Below are positions 42,966 to 51,790 of a stretch of DNA of 59,065 bases, piece after piece. The DNA is from a bacterium (lineage in GTDB: Bacteria; Actinomycetota; Acidimicrobiia; Spongiisociales; Spongiisociaceae): contig JAPPFW010000054.1 of assembly GCA_028821575.1 (NCBI GenBank), forward strand, positions 1-59,065, read 5' to 3'. A model generated the notes under the pieces. The model made no database searches. It saw nothing but the letters and a program-made list of their open reading frames with translations, and had not been told where the DNA came from. Made by a program: the position numbers and the translations under genes. Each line of letters opens with the position of its first letter. Within the stretch, counting starts at the first letter, position 1.

Positions 42966-44153
42966 GTGTCTCAGACCGCGGTCATCAACATCGGAACCCT
43001 GGTCACGGGCGACCTCGCCCAGCCGGTTCGTGACGCCGAAGCGCTGTTCATCGAGGATGGACGGATTGCCTCCATCGGGTCGGTGGTGGGGTTCGAGCAG
43101 GCCGACCAGATCATCGATGCCAGCGGAGCTACGGTGGGGCCCGGACTGATCGACTCCCATTGCCATGTGGTCATCGGAGACTTCACGCCCCGGCAGAACG
43201 TGGTCGGCTTCCTCAGCTCCTACGTGCACGGAGGGATCACCCAGGCGATCTCACCCGGAGAGATACACGCGCCGGGTCGTCCCCACGACGCCGACGGGGT
43301 GGTCGCTCTGGCGGTGTTCGCCCAGCGCTCCTGGAGCAACTACCGGCCCAACGGAATGAAGGTCCACGGCGGGGCGGTGGTGCTCGAACCAACGCTGGAG
43401 CCGAGGCACTTCCGCTACCTGGCTGAGCAGGGTGTCCGTCTCGCCAAGTTCGGGTTCGGCCGCTACCAGGATCCGGCCGACGGCCTCCCACAGGTCAGGG
43501 CCGCCCAGGAGGTCGGGATCCGGGTGATGTGTCACTCGGGGGGAGCATCGATTCCCGGTTCCAAACCCATCACCACCGAACACCTGATGCTGCTGAAGCC
43601 CGACGTCTGCGGTCACATCAACGGCGGTCCGTCCTCTCTCGACGACGGCGGGATCCTCGAGATCGTCAGGAACACCGACCTCGTTCTGCAGATCGTGCAG
43701 GCCGGTAACATCCGCAGCGCCATCCATATCGTCAATGCAGCACTGCGGCACGGCGCGGAGCACCGGATAATCATCGGGTCGGATACCCCCACCGGGACGG
43801 GCGTGATGCCTCTGGGTGTGATGAAGACCATGGCCGAGTTGTCGTCGCTCACCAACTCCGACCCGGCGGTCGTTTGGGCCTGGGCATCGGGAGTTACCGC
43901 CGACGTATACGACCTGGAAGCGGGGAAGATCGAGGTGGGCCGGCCAGCGGATATCGTTGTGGCCGACGCACCCTGGGGATCGTATGGAGGTGACGCGTTG
44001 GGAGCCCTTGCCCGAGGTGACATACCAGGCATCAGCGCCGTGCTGATCGACGGACGCATCCGGGCCCTACGGAGCCGCAACACCCCCGCGGCGGCCCGCC
44101 AGGTTACGGTCACCCCCGAGGTCGGGGAACTTCCCGGATCAGCCCATGTATGA
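42966..44153 (+). CDS. Enamidase-like amidohydrolase
   Basis: A 395-residue protein that matches the enamidase (6-oxo-1,4,5,6-tetrahydronicotinate hydrolase) of anaerobic nicotinate fermentation as I recall it. Shared blocks are GMKVHGGAVVLE, SGGASIPGSKPIT, CGHINGGPSSL, SDTPTGTGVMPLG, ALGALARGDIPGISAVLIDG and SRNTP. The metal pair is His65 and His67 in IDSHCHV. Enamidases hydrolyse a cyclic enamide to an aldehyde acid and ammonia. A GTG start follows nine bases after the previous stop. Substrate identity is inference; the family match is strong. Confidence 0.8.
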   Translation: MSQTAVINIGTLVTGDLAQPVRDAEALFIEDGRIASIGSVVGFEQADQIIDASGATVGPGLIDSHCHVVIGDFTPRQNVVGFLSSYVHGGITQAISPGEIHAPGRPHDADGVVALAVFAQRSWSNYRPNGMKVHGGAVVLEPTLEPRHFRYLAEQGVRLAKFGFGRYQDPADGLPQVRAAQEVGIRVMCHSGGASIPGSKPITTEHLMLLKPDVCGHINGGPSSLDDGGILEIVRNTDLVLQIVQAGNIRSAIHIVNAALRHGAEHRIIIGSDTPTGTGVMPLGVMKTMAELSSLTNSDPAVVWAWASGVTADVYDLEAGKIEVGRPADIVVADAPWGSYGGDALGALARGDIPGISAVLIDGRIRALRSRNTPAAARQVTVTPEVGELPGSAHV

Positions 44154-44156
44154 AGA

Positions 44157-44236
44157 TTGTGGCTTGTGGTTTGTGGCTGGTGGCTTGTGGTCAGTAGGAG
44201 ATAACCACCAACGGGCAACGGGCAACGGACAACGTG
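44157..44236. repeat. Heptanucleotide tandem repeats (two arrays)
   Basis: Five imperfect copies of TTGTGGY occupy 44157-44191 and four copies of CAACGGG-type units occupy 44209-44236, separated by 17 bases. They lie between the enamidase and DUF1989 genes. A longer DUF1989 reading would translate them and is rejected. Similar 7-mer arrays recur at 52682-52716 and 52784-52797. Confidence 0.85.
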
Positions 44237-44256
44237 ATCAACTGGAGATGGAGACA

Positions 44257-44859
44257 ATGAGCCAGGCAACCGAAGTGATCGTTCCGGCTCGGGAGGGCCG
44301 GGGCGTATGTGTCGAGAAGGGTCAGCTGCTCGATATCGTCGATCTTGAAGGTCACCAGGTGGGTGACTTGATTGCCTGGTTCCGCGACGATCCCTCCGAG
44401 TACCTGTCCCCGACCCACACCGTGTCGTGCAACGCCTCGATCCTGCTGGTCACCGGGTCCCAGTTGTTCTCCAACCATCGCAACCCGGTCTTCACGATCT
44501 TGCGCGATGACGTCGAGAAGCACGACATCATCGTTCCCTGTTGCGATCACGAGCGTTTCAAGCGGGACTACGGCTTGGACGATCATCCCCACTGTCTGGC
44601 CAACCTCGAGCAGGCTCGGGATCTGCTGGGAGAGGATGTCGAACTGCGAGGCGAGACAGCCTGGAACGTCTTCATGCACAACCGGGTGACCGACGACGGG
44701 GATGTGGTCACCGATCCTGCCGCCCACGAGGCCGGCGCCACCATCACCCTGCAGGTCCATGAGGACCTGGTCGTGCTGCTCTCAGCCTGTCCCCAGGATC
44801 TGACCCCGTGCAATGACTTCAATCCCACCTCCATGATGATGAGGGTCCGGGATGAGTGA
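44257..44859 (+). CDS. DUF1989 (urea carboxylase-associated) family protein
   Basis: A 200-residue cytosolic protein. EGHQVGDLIAW, LVTGSQLFSNHRNPVF, HDIIVPCCDHERF and CPQDLTPCNDFNPTSM are typical of DUF1989, a group found beside urea carboxylases and allantoin genes that is distantly related to glycine-cleavage T-protein-like folds. The Cys/Asp of PCNDFNP and the CCDH cluster may bind metal or act in catalysis. I chose ATG 44257 because GGAG lies nine bases upstream. It precedes the ArcS-motif gene by 18 bases. Confidence 0.8.
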   Translation: MSQATEVIVPAREGRGVCVEKGQLLDIVDLEGHQVGDLIAWFRDDPSEYLSPTHTVSCNASILLVTGSQLFSNHRNPVFTILRDDVEKHDIIVPCCDHERFKRDYGLDDHPHCLANLEQARDLLGEDVELRGETAWNVFMHNRVTDDGDVVTDPAAHEAGATITLQVHEDLVVLLSACPQDLTPCNDFNPTSMMMRVRDE

Positions 44860-44877
44860 GCCCGTCGGGAGGAAACG

Positions 44878-45909
44878 ATGACCATCACAGAGCAAACCAC
44901 GATCGACGCACGCTGGGACGAATCGGCGCGAAAGATCCGCCCACCTTTCGAGTTGGATCCGTCACTGCGGTTCTACTCTCCCCAGGCCAATCGGGATGCG
45001 ATGAGCCATCCCGAGGTGGCCGCCTTCCACGAGTACATAGCGGACCGGTGGGCACCTCCGTCGACGCCGGTCGACGCCCGTCGCGTCGCGCTGCTGATTC
45101 CCTGCACGAAGTACAAGCCGTATTCGACCAGTCGCGAGCACCGCGCCATCAACGGGGCGCTCCTGTCGGCGGGTTGGGAACCGGACGGTGTATCCGCAGC
45201 ACCTGCCGGCCTGGCCGGCTACCTGGACGAGGGCGAGAGTCCGGCCCTCCTGCACGACGGCCCGCTACGGAAGGGGAACGTGTACCTGGACCGCTTCGTG
45301 CTCTCCGAACCGATGGCCATCGTGCCCTACTCCGACATCTACTACTGGGAGGCGCGGCGGAGCCCGGCTTCTGCCTACGACGATCCCGGTCTATTCGAGG
45401 CAAGAGGGACCTCGGTTTCTCCCGAGCGGGCGGATTGCACGGCCGTTCCGTTGAGCAATGGCAAGTGGAGGTGGGGACCCGCGGAGCGCCAAGCCTACGC
45501 AGAGACTCATAACTACCTGGCAGAAGTGATCGCGAAGGCACTCACCCGGCTGTCGTCCTTCTACGCATCCATCGGTGCCTGGGTCTCACCGGGCTTGACG
45601 CATCGCAGCTTCCTGGCCGACCGGGCCTTCCGCCGGGCAGAGGGACTGCCGATGTCGAGGAGCGGGCTCGAAGGACCGGTCCAGCTGCTGGGTGTACTGG
45701 AGACCGCTCCCGGCATGGTGAAGGTGATGCCGAGCCAGGACCAGCTTGAGGAGGCCCGCGGCCGGCTGGCGGTCCGGCTGCAGGCGGAGGGCCGGAAGGC
45801 AACGCCGGGTGCGGTCCGGGCTGTCTACGCCCGGGGCGACGGCAACGACACCCCGCTCGGCCTTCCCGAGAGCCTCACCCACCTGGTGGCCTGGCTCGAC
45901 AGCCGATGA
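44878..45909 (+). CDS. DUF5591-like protein with the archaeosine synthase (ArcS) catalytic motif
   Basis: A 343-residue protein. Residues 75-88 read PCTKYKPYSTSREH, which fits exactly the motif PC-x3-KPY-x2-S-x2-H that defines the lysine-transferring core of archaeal archaeosine synthase ArcS. The preceding HPEVAAFHEYIADRW also resembles ArcS. The PUA tRNA-binding domain of archaeal enzymes is not visible. Archaeosine is not known in bacteria, so a different reaction is expected, perhaps lysine or amine transfer to a nitrile or ring-opened heterocycle (speculative). It is followed by an aldolase with an ATGA overlap and is embedded in the catabolic operon. Confidence 0.7.
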   Translation: MTITEQTTIDARWDESARKIRPPFELDPSLRFYSPQANRDAMSHPEVAAFHEYIADRWAPPSTPVDARRVALLIPCTKYKPYSTSREHRAINGALLSAGWEPDGVSAAPAGLAGYLDEGESPALLHDGPLRKGNVYLDRFVLSEPMAIVPYSDIYYWEARRSPASAYDDPGLFEARGTSVSPERADCTAVPLSNGKWRWGPAERQAYAETHNYLAEVIAKALTRLSSFYASIGAWVSPGLTHRSFLADRAFRRAEGLPMSRSGLEGPVQLLGVLETAPGMVKVMPSQDQLEEARGRLAVRLQAEGRKATPGAVRAVYARGDGNDTPLGLPESLTHLVAWLDSR

Positions 45910-46610
45910 TCTCGACCCCTCGGTCCCGGCGTGGCGACGTGGCGGCCACCGCCCGGATGGTTGCATCGGCCGGCTTGGTCGAGGCGTTCGGGCATGTGTC
46001 GGCTCGATCGGAGCGGGGGTTCCTGATCACCAGCACCCGTCCCATGTCCGATTGCACGGCCGAGGACGTGATAGCGGTCGATGCGGGTGTTCCGGTGCAG
46101 GGGCCGGTGGACCGGCTCCCTCTCGAGGCGCCGATGCACGATGCCATCTACCGGGCCCGTCCCGGAGTGGCGGCCATCTGCAGGGGCCACCCGCCGTTCG
46201 CGGTGATATGGGGCACCACCACCGAGCGCCTTCCTCTACTGCACGGGCTCGGGGGTATGGCAGGAGCGGTGGTGCGGGTCCATCCGGAGATCGAACTCGT
46301 CAAGTCCGTCGAGCACGCCGACCGAGTGGCGGCGACCCTGGGCGACGACTTCAGCATGCTCCTGGCGGCCAACGGGGCGCTGTCGGTCGGCAGCGATCTC
46401 CTGGAAGCCGCCACCCGCCTCTGGTTCCTGGAAGAACGGGCTCGCGTGGTGGTGCAGGCTCGAAGCGCCCGCATCAGGATGGAGACCAGACACGAGAAGA
46501 TGTGGAGGGTGCGGATGGAGGACTCGGGGGCCGAGTTGGTCAGGGCGAAGCAGTGGATGCTCCGCACCTTCGGGGAGTCGCCCGGCGCGGGCGAGGGTCA
46601 TCGATCGTGA
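45906..46610 (+). CDS. Class II aldolase/adducin-family protein
   Basis: A 234-residue protein with the AraD/FucA-like fold: GLVEAFGHVSARSERGFLIT and LEAPMHDAIYRARPGVAAI. The metal-binding HxH, normally followed by proline, reads Arg93-Gly-His95, so only one of the two His remains; a later HPEIEL could supply another ligand. Possible roles are aldol cleavage or decarboxylation of a hydroxy acid. ATG overlaps the upstream stop. The C-terminal tail is helical and charged. Confidence 0.78.
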   Translation: MISTPRSRRGDVAATARMVASAGLVEAFGHVSARSERGFLITSTRPMSDCTAEDVIAVDAGVPVQGPVDRLPLEAPMHDAIYRARPGVAAICRGHPPFAVIWGTTTERLPLLHGLGGMAGAVVRVHPEIELVKSVEHADRVAATLGDDFSMLLAANGALSVGSDLLEAATRLWFLEERARVVVQARSARIRMETRHEKMWRVRMEDSGAELVRAKQWMLRTFGESPGAGEGHRS

Positions 46611-47866
46611 CCGGTCCCAAACAACTCGACACCCGGCCGGTGATGACCGGAGCCGATGCCGACGCCTACCGGAACGACTTCGTGGCGCACCTGTGCCAGA
46701 CGGTCCCCGGGATCAAGGAAAGGGTCATCGCGGACGCCGCCGGGTGCTCGCTCAAGACGGCCGAGGGCCAGGTACTGCTCGACATGATCTCGGGTATCGC
46801 GGTCTCGAACGTCGGGCACTGCCACCCGGTGGTGGTGGAGGCGATCAAGGACCAGCTGGACCGGTTCGCCCACGTTGATGTGTACGGGCGTTTCACGCTG
46901 CCGCCGCAGGTGGAGATCGCCCGGCGACTGGCTTCGGTCACCCCGGGCGACCTAGATGTCGCGTTCCTGACCAGCACCGGGACCGAAGCCACCGAGGGCG
47001 CGCTGAAACTGGCCCGCAAGTACACCGGCCGTCCCGGTTTCGTGGCGTTCGAGCGTTCCTTCCACGGGCGCACGTTCGGGTCCCTGTCCGTCACCTGGAA
47101 GGAGGAGTGGCGCAGACCCTTCGAGCCGCTGCTGCAGCCGGTTCGTTTCGTCCCCTTCGACGATCTGGATGCCGCGAGCGGAGCCATCGACAGCGACATC
47201 GCCGCTGTCATCGTCGAGCCCGTGCAGGGCGAAGGCGGTGTGCGGATCCCGTCCGACGACTTCCTGCCCGGCCTCCGCGAACTGTGCACCGAGCGGGGGG
47301 CCCTGCTCATCTGCGACGAGGTGCAGGGGGGAATGGGTCGTTCCGGACACTGGTTCTCCTGCCAGAACTGGGGGGTCACCCCGGACGTGATCACCATCGC
47401 GAAGGCCTTCGGAGGAGGTCTACCGCTCGGTGCGTTCATCTCTACGGCGGAGATCTTTGCCACGTTCCTGGACCCGCCGCTCTCACACCTGACAACGTTC
47501 GGGGGCAATCCGGTCTCCTGCGCGGCGGCGGTTGCCGCCTTCGACGTGATCGAGAAGGACGGTCTGGTGGAGCGAGCCACAGAGATGGGGGAGTACCTAG
47601 CGGATGGTCTGCGCTCCGTCCAGGAGGACCACCCCGAGACCCTGGTCGGGATCAGGGGCATCGGACTGTGGTACGCGTTCGATGTCGATCCGGCCGGACT
47701 CGCCCAGCCGCTGGTCGACGATATGGCCCGGCGGGGGGTGGTGGTCGGCTCGATGCTCAACTCGGCGGGAACCGTCCGGGTGGCACCGCCGCTGGTGATC
47801 CGGCGTGTGGAGATCGACCGCTTCATCGGGGCGCTGGGTTCATCGATCGCTGAGCTGGCAGGTTGA
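46607..47866 (+). CDS. Class III aminotransferase (PLP)
   Basis: A 419-residue PLP enzyme of the 4-aminobutyrate/ornithine aminotransferase group. TSTGTEATEGALKLARKYTGR binds phosphate, FHGRT follows, LLICDEVQGGMGR gives the PLP-binding Asp, and Lys266 in ITIAKAFGGG forms the Schiff base. It moves the amino group of an omega-amino acid to a keto acid. GTG start overlaps the aldolase stop. In this pathway it could take the amine released by ring opening. Confidence 0.9.
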   Translation: MTGPKQLDTRPVMTGADADAYRNDFVAHLCQTVPGIKERVIADAAGCSLKTAEGQVLLDMISGIAVSNVGHCHPVVVEAIKDQLDRFAHVDVYGRFTLPPQVEIARRLASVTPGDLDVAFLTSTGTEATEGALKLARKYTGRPGFVAFERSFHGRTFGSLSVTWKEEWRRPFEPLLQPVRFVPFDDLDAASGAIDSDIAAVIVEPVQGEGGVRIPSDDFLPGLRELCTERGALLICDEVQGGMGRSGHWFSCQNWGVTPDVITIAKAFGGGLPLGAFISTAEIFATFLDPPLSHLTTFGGNPVSCAAAVAAFDVIEKDGLVERATEMGEYLADGLRSVQEDHPETLVGIRGIGLWYAFDVDPAGLAQPLVDDMARRGVVVGSMLNSAGTVRVAPPLVIRRVEIDRFIGALGSSIAELAG

Positions 47867-49251
47867 CGGTGGCTCCCTTGCCGCCCCGGGAGACCGTGGT
47901 GGTCCGGGGTGCCTGGGTTCTCAGCATGGGCGGGGGTCCCCCGCTGGAGGATGGCGCGGTCCGCATCGTTGGCGGAGCCATCACCGACGTCGGTCCCTAC
48001 AACCGGCTGCGGGCCATCGACCCCGACGCGACGGTGATTGGGGACGGGTTCGGGATCGTCATGCCTGGAATGGTCAACGTCCACACCCACCTCTCCGAGG
48101 CGCTGGTGCCGGGCATGGGTTCGGAGAAGACCCTGTACGAGTGGGGTGAGGACATCGTCACTCCCGTGTCGCAGAACCTCACCGCCGAGATGGCCCGTGA
48201 GGGAACCCGCCTTAAGGCGATCGAGATGATCCGCAGCGGGATCACGTGTGTGAACGACATGTTCGTGCACTCCAACCCCGGAACGAGGGCATCGCTCGGC
48301 GTTGCCGGAGGTCTCAACGAGGTGGGATTGCGGGGGACGGTCAGCTTCGGCGCCGAGGACGCTCTCGGGGGTATCACCGAGACCCCGCCGATGTCGGTCG
48401 AGGAGGTTCTCGACGAGCAGCACGACCTGGCCCGGCTCGCCGGGGATTCGGCACTCCTCGAATTCAAGTACGGGATAGGCACGCTGCTCGGCCAGTCCGA
48501 CGAGCTCCTCGAGGCCGGAGCGGACGTGTGCCGCCGGAACGGCTGGGGGGTGCATACCCACCTGGCCGAGGTGAGGGAGGAGGTGGTCCATGCCTCGCTG
48601 CGGTGGGGGAGACGCCCGGTACCTCAGGCCGAGGCTCTCGGATTCCTCGACGTTCCGATGCTTGCCGCCCACCTGATCTGGATCACCCAGGAGGACATCG
48701 ACCTGCTCGCCGCTCGTAGCGCGTCCGTGGCGCACAACCCGGTTGCCAACATGATCCTCGGTTCCGGAGTCTGCCCGCTGTCCCGCCTGGTCTCGGCAGG
48801 GCTGGCGGTCGGGATCGGGACCGACGGACCAGCCTCGAACGATTCACAGAACATGTTCGAAGCAGTGAAGATGGCGGCACTGCTCCAGAAGGTGCATCAC
48901 CTCGATCCGGCCGTGATGTCCGCCCGCGACGCGCTGGAGATGGCGACACTCGGAGGCGCGCGGGCATTGGGGATCGACGGCAGGGTCGGCAGCCTCGAGC
49001 CGGGAAAGCGAGCCGACGTCGTCCTTCTCGATCCGACGGTCGAGTTGGCCGCCATCCACGACCCGTACCAGCAGGCCGTCTACTGCGCCGGTCCGCGGTC
49101 GGTGAGCAACGTATGGGTGGACGGGCACCGGTTGCTCGCCGATGGCCGGCTCACCACGATCGACGAGACAGAGCAGATCGTCCGCGGCCGCTCCCTGGCC
49201 AGGGCCGTCGCGGCCCGGGCGGGCCTGAGCGGCGTCCATTCCTTCCTATGA
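47863..49251 (+). CDS. Amidohydrolase of the deaminase type (MTA/SAH deaminase-like)
   Basis: A 462-residue enzyme. NVHTHLSEAL gives HxH, GVHTHLAEVREEV the third His, AHLIWITQEDIDLL the fourth, and GTDGPASNDSQNMFEAVKMAALLQK the catalytic Asp and helix typical of the MtaD/SAH-deaminase and AtzA-type group. It should remove ammonia from a heterocycle. TTG 47863 overlaps the upstream stop; GTG 47869 is an alternative. The protein at 56788-58140 is a close relative by eye (the same EVREEV and GxDGPASND blocks). Confidence 0.88.
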   Translation: MTVAPLPPRETVVVRGAWVLSMGGGPPLEDGAVRIVGGAITDVGPYNRLRAIDPDATVIGDGFGIVMPGMVNVHTHLSEALVPGMGSEKTLYEWGEDIVTPVSQNLTAEMAREGTRLKAIEMIRSGITCVNDMFVHSNPGTRASLGVAGGLNEVGLRGTVSFGAEDALGGITETPPMSVEEVLDEQHDLARLAGDSALLEFKYGIGTLLGQSDELLEAGADVCRRNGWGVHTHLAEVREEVVHASLRWGRRPVPQAEALGFLDVPMLAAHLIWITQEDIDLLAARSASVAHNPVANMILGSGVCPLSRLVSAGLAVGIGTDGPASNDSQNMFEAVKMAALLQKVHHLDPAVMSARDALEMATLGGARALGIDGRVGSLEPGKRADVVLLDPTVELAAIHDPYQQAVYCAGPRSVSNVWVDGHRLLADGRLTTIDETEQIVRGRSLARAVAARAGLSGVHSFL

Positions 49252-50822
49252 CCAGGGTCGCGGTAATCGGCGGAGGACACAACGGGCTGGTGTGTGCCTG
49301 TTACCTGGCCAACGCCGGCCTCGACGTGACGGTCTTCGAGGCGAACCCGGCGGCCGGCGGGTGCATCTGGACCGAACAGCTACCTTCGGGCCACCGGATC
49401 GAGCGGGGAGCGATCGACCACGGCCCGATACTGTCGGTAGCAGAGGAGTTGGAACTCAGCCGGTTCGGGCTGGAGTACGTCTTCCGGGACGTGACGGCCG
49501 GCGCCGCATTCGGGGATGGGACAAGCTTGCTGTTCCACCGGGAACTCGAGACCACGCTCGAGGGCTTCGCCGGACTCGAACAGAGCGACCTCGCCGGCTA
49601 CAGAACGCTCGCAGAGGTCGGATCGGGCCTGCTGGCCATCCTCGACGGGTTGTCGACCGGCCCCTCACTTGCCGACATAGCTCGCTTGGGCCCGATCGGA
49701 GGCATCGACCCCATGCGCCTCGTCCTTGGTTCGTCGGAGAAGCTCGTGGGTAACTACATCGTTGATCGTCACTTGGCCGCCGCCCTCACCATGTACGGCT
49801 CCTTCTCCCAACTACCCCCATGGCTCCCTGGCACGGGACTGTTCGGCCTCCTGCTGGCCGGGTCGCACGGACACGGTCCGGGGCGCCCGATCGGCGGTTC
49901 GGGGCAGCTGATCCATGCCCTGGCCAAGTCGCTCGAAGCCGCCGGCGGAAGCCTCCGCACCGGCGAAGGGGTTCTGTCGATCGAAGGGTCGCGAACTCCG
50001 GTGGCGATACGGACCTCCGCCAACGGCAACCACCGGTTCGACATCGTGGTCTCCACCCTCGACATCGCCCGCACCAGCCGTCTCGTAGTCTCCGGCCTGC
50101 CTGCCTTGGAGGTCGGCGCCAGGGCCGCGACCAGTGGTTCGCTGAACGTGGCCGAGTTCAAGGTTGACCTCGCACTTTCGGCGCCGGCGACACCCGGCCG
50201 CTTCGGCCCTGCGGAAGCGATATGGATGCTCCAGCCCGGGCCGGGCGCGATGGCCCGTTCCTTCGGTGAGATAGCGGCCGGTCTCATACCTTCCGAGCCG
50301 TCCATCCTGTGGGCGTCACCGTCCGCGCTCGATCCTTCGGGGGCGCCGCCGGGTGGCGGGACCGCGTGGATGTCGACCTTCGTCCCGGCCCGCGTTCACG
50401 GTGGGGATTGGACGGAGGCCGCCCTCATGGCCACGGCGGAGCGGGTTCTCGACAGTTTCGCCTCGATCACCGGCGACGATGTCAGAGATCGGACGGTCGA
50501 CATGCGGGTGACGGGTCCGCAAGCATGGGAGAGGCGCACCGGGGCGGTGTCGGGGAATCCCAACCACATCGACATGACCCTCGACCAGATGTTCTCGCTC
50601 CGGCCCCCCACCGCTCAGGGATACCGCACCGAGGCGCCTTGGCTCTACCTGTCGGGTGCCGGCACCTTCCCCGGCGGCGGCCTGTCCGGCATGCCAGGCA
50701 AGAACGCCGCGATGACCCTGCTCGGGGATCTCGGTCGCGGACGCTCGGGACGTAGCTTGCTATCCGGCCTGTCGGCTGCCCGCCGCGGCTGGCGCCTCTA
50801 CCGAACGTTGAGACGCCGATGA
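49248..50822 (+). CDS. FAD-dependent oxidoreductase (phytoene-desaturase/PYROXD2-like)
   Basis: A 524-residue flavoprotein. VAVIGGGHNGLVCACYLANAG with Glu in TVFEANPAAGG binds the FAD ADP group, IDHGPIL follows, and the C-terminal GAGTFPGGGLSGMPGKNAA is the second FAD region seen in carotenoid desaturase-like proteins. Here it may oxidise a reduced ring rather than a carotenoid. ATG overlaps the previous stop and its stop overlaps the methyltransferase start. Confidence 0.85.
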   Translation: MTRVAVIGGGHNGLVCACYLANAGLDVTVFEANPAAGGCIWTEQLPSGHRIERGAIDHGPILSVAEELELSRFGLEYVFRDVTAGAAFGDGTSLLFHRELETTLEGFAGLEQSDLAGYRTLAEVGSGLLAILDGLSTGPSLADIARLGPIGGIDPMRLVLGSSEKLVGNYIVDRHLAAALTMYGSFSQLPPWLPGTGLFGLLLAGSHGHGPGRPIGGSGQLIHALAKSLEAAGGSLRTGEGVLSIEGSRTPVAIRTSANGNHRFDIVVSTLDIARTSRLVVSGLPALEVGARAATSGSLNVAEFKVDLALSAPATPGRFGPAEAIWMLQPGPGAMARSFGEIAAGLIPSEPSILWASPSALDPSGAPPGGGTAWMSTFVPARVHGGDWTEAALMATAERVLDSFASITGDDVRDRTVDMRVTGPQAWERRTGAVSGNPNHIDMTLDQMFSLRPPTAQGYRTEAPWLYLSGAGTFPGGGLSGMPGKNAAMTLLGDLGRGRSGRSLLSGLSAARRGWRLYRTLRRR

Positions 50823-51790
50823 TCGACGACGACCACAGCCTGCTGGATCTGGTTACGGGCTACCAGCCGCCGGCCGTGATCGCAGCCGCCCAGCGGATCG
50901 GCCTGTTCGAGGTCCTTCCCGGTGTTCCTCGATCGGCGGAGGACCTGGCCCGGGAGATTTCGGCGGACCCGTCGAACCTCGCCGCGTTGCTGGACGCGCT
51001 GACGTCGCTCGGTCTCGTGGACGCCACCACCGAGGGTTACTCTGCCACCAGCTACGCGGCCCGGCGCCTCGGCCGCGACGGTGAGATGGCTCTGGTCGTG
51101 GCCAAGGAGGCGGTCTTCGCGGAAGCGTGGACCCGGCTCGACAGGGTGGTTCTCGAGGGGCGGCCCGCGATGGAGCCCTGGAGATCGCAACTGGAAACCG
51201 ATCCCGAGCGGGCTTTGGCCTTCCTCGAGGCACTCGACGTGCTCGCCAGGATCGGAGGTCCGCCCCTCCACGAACTGGGGGCGCTCGCGCCCGGCAGGCG
51301 GGTGCTGGACGTGGGCGGAGGGCTCGGTGCATACTCCCGCATCCTGGATGCGGCCGGGTCGGAGGTCACCCTGGTGGATCTCCCCCCGGTGGCGGCGTGG
51401 GCGGCGGACCGCCTGGCGAGTACCGGTGTCTCGGTCGTCGCGGTCGATTTGTTCGAGCATCCTTCCTGCGGTGTAGCCCCCGCCTCGAAGGACGCAGCAC
51501 TTGTGTCGCACCTCCTGCACGACCTGCCACGGGAAAGGGGGATAGATCTACTGCGTCGGGTTCGGAATACGCTGGTAAGCGAAGGCCGGGTGGTGGTCAA
51601 CGACTTCGCGGCCGACAGCGGACCCGGGGCGTTCGGGGCGTTGTTCGACGTGATGATGCGGGTGGAGACCGGGGGAGCGGCCCACTCGCGGGCGACACTG
51701 GAGGCCATGCTGGGCGAGGCTGGATTCGCCGGTGTCGAGCCGCTTCCCTACGAGGATCCGCTGACCCTCTATGTCGGGACGAGACCATGA
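50819..51790 (+). CDS. SAM-dependent O-methyltransferase (plant COMT/hydroxyneurosporene-like)
   Basis: A 323-residue protein. The N-terminal winged-helix dimerisation part (IAAAQRIGLFEVL to GLVDATTEGYSAT) is followed by SAM motif I (VLDVGGGLGAYSR), VTLVDLP and SHLLHDLPRERGIDLLRRVRNTL, which carries the catalytic-His region. It methylates a hydroxyl or amine. ATG overlaps the FAD gene; the stop overlaps the GntR gene. A methyl group added in a catabolic operon is unusual, so regulation or detoxification is possible. Confidence 0.85.
   Translation: MIDDDHSLLDLVTGYQPPAVIAAAQRIGLFEVLPGVPRSAEDLAREISADPSNLAALLDALTSLGLVDATTEGYSATSYAARRLGRDGEMALVVAKEAVFAEAWTRLDRVVLEGRPAMEPWRSQLETDPERALAFLEALDVLARIGGPPLHELGALAPGRRVLDVGGGLGAYSRILDAAGSEVTLVDLPPVAAWAADRLASTGVSVVAVDLFEHPSCGVAPASKDAALVSHLLHDLPRERGIDLLRRVRNTLVSEGRVVVNDFAADSGPGAFGALFDVMMRVETGGAAHSRATLEAMLGEAGFAGVEPLPYEDPLTLYVGTRP

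Noticed and set aside
44146-44256. N-terminal extension of the DUF1989 protein by 37 codons
   Set aside because: The extension translates the heptamer repeats and has no ribosome site; ATG 44257 has one and begins where family similarity starts.
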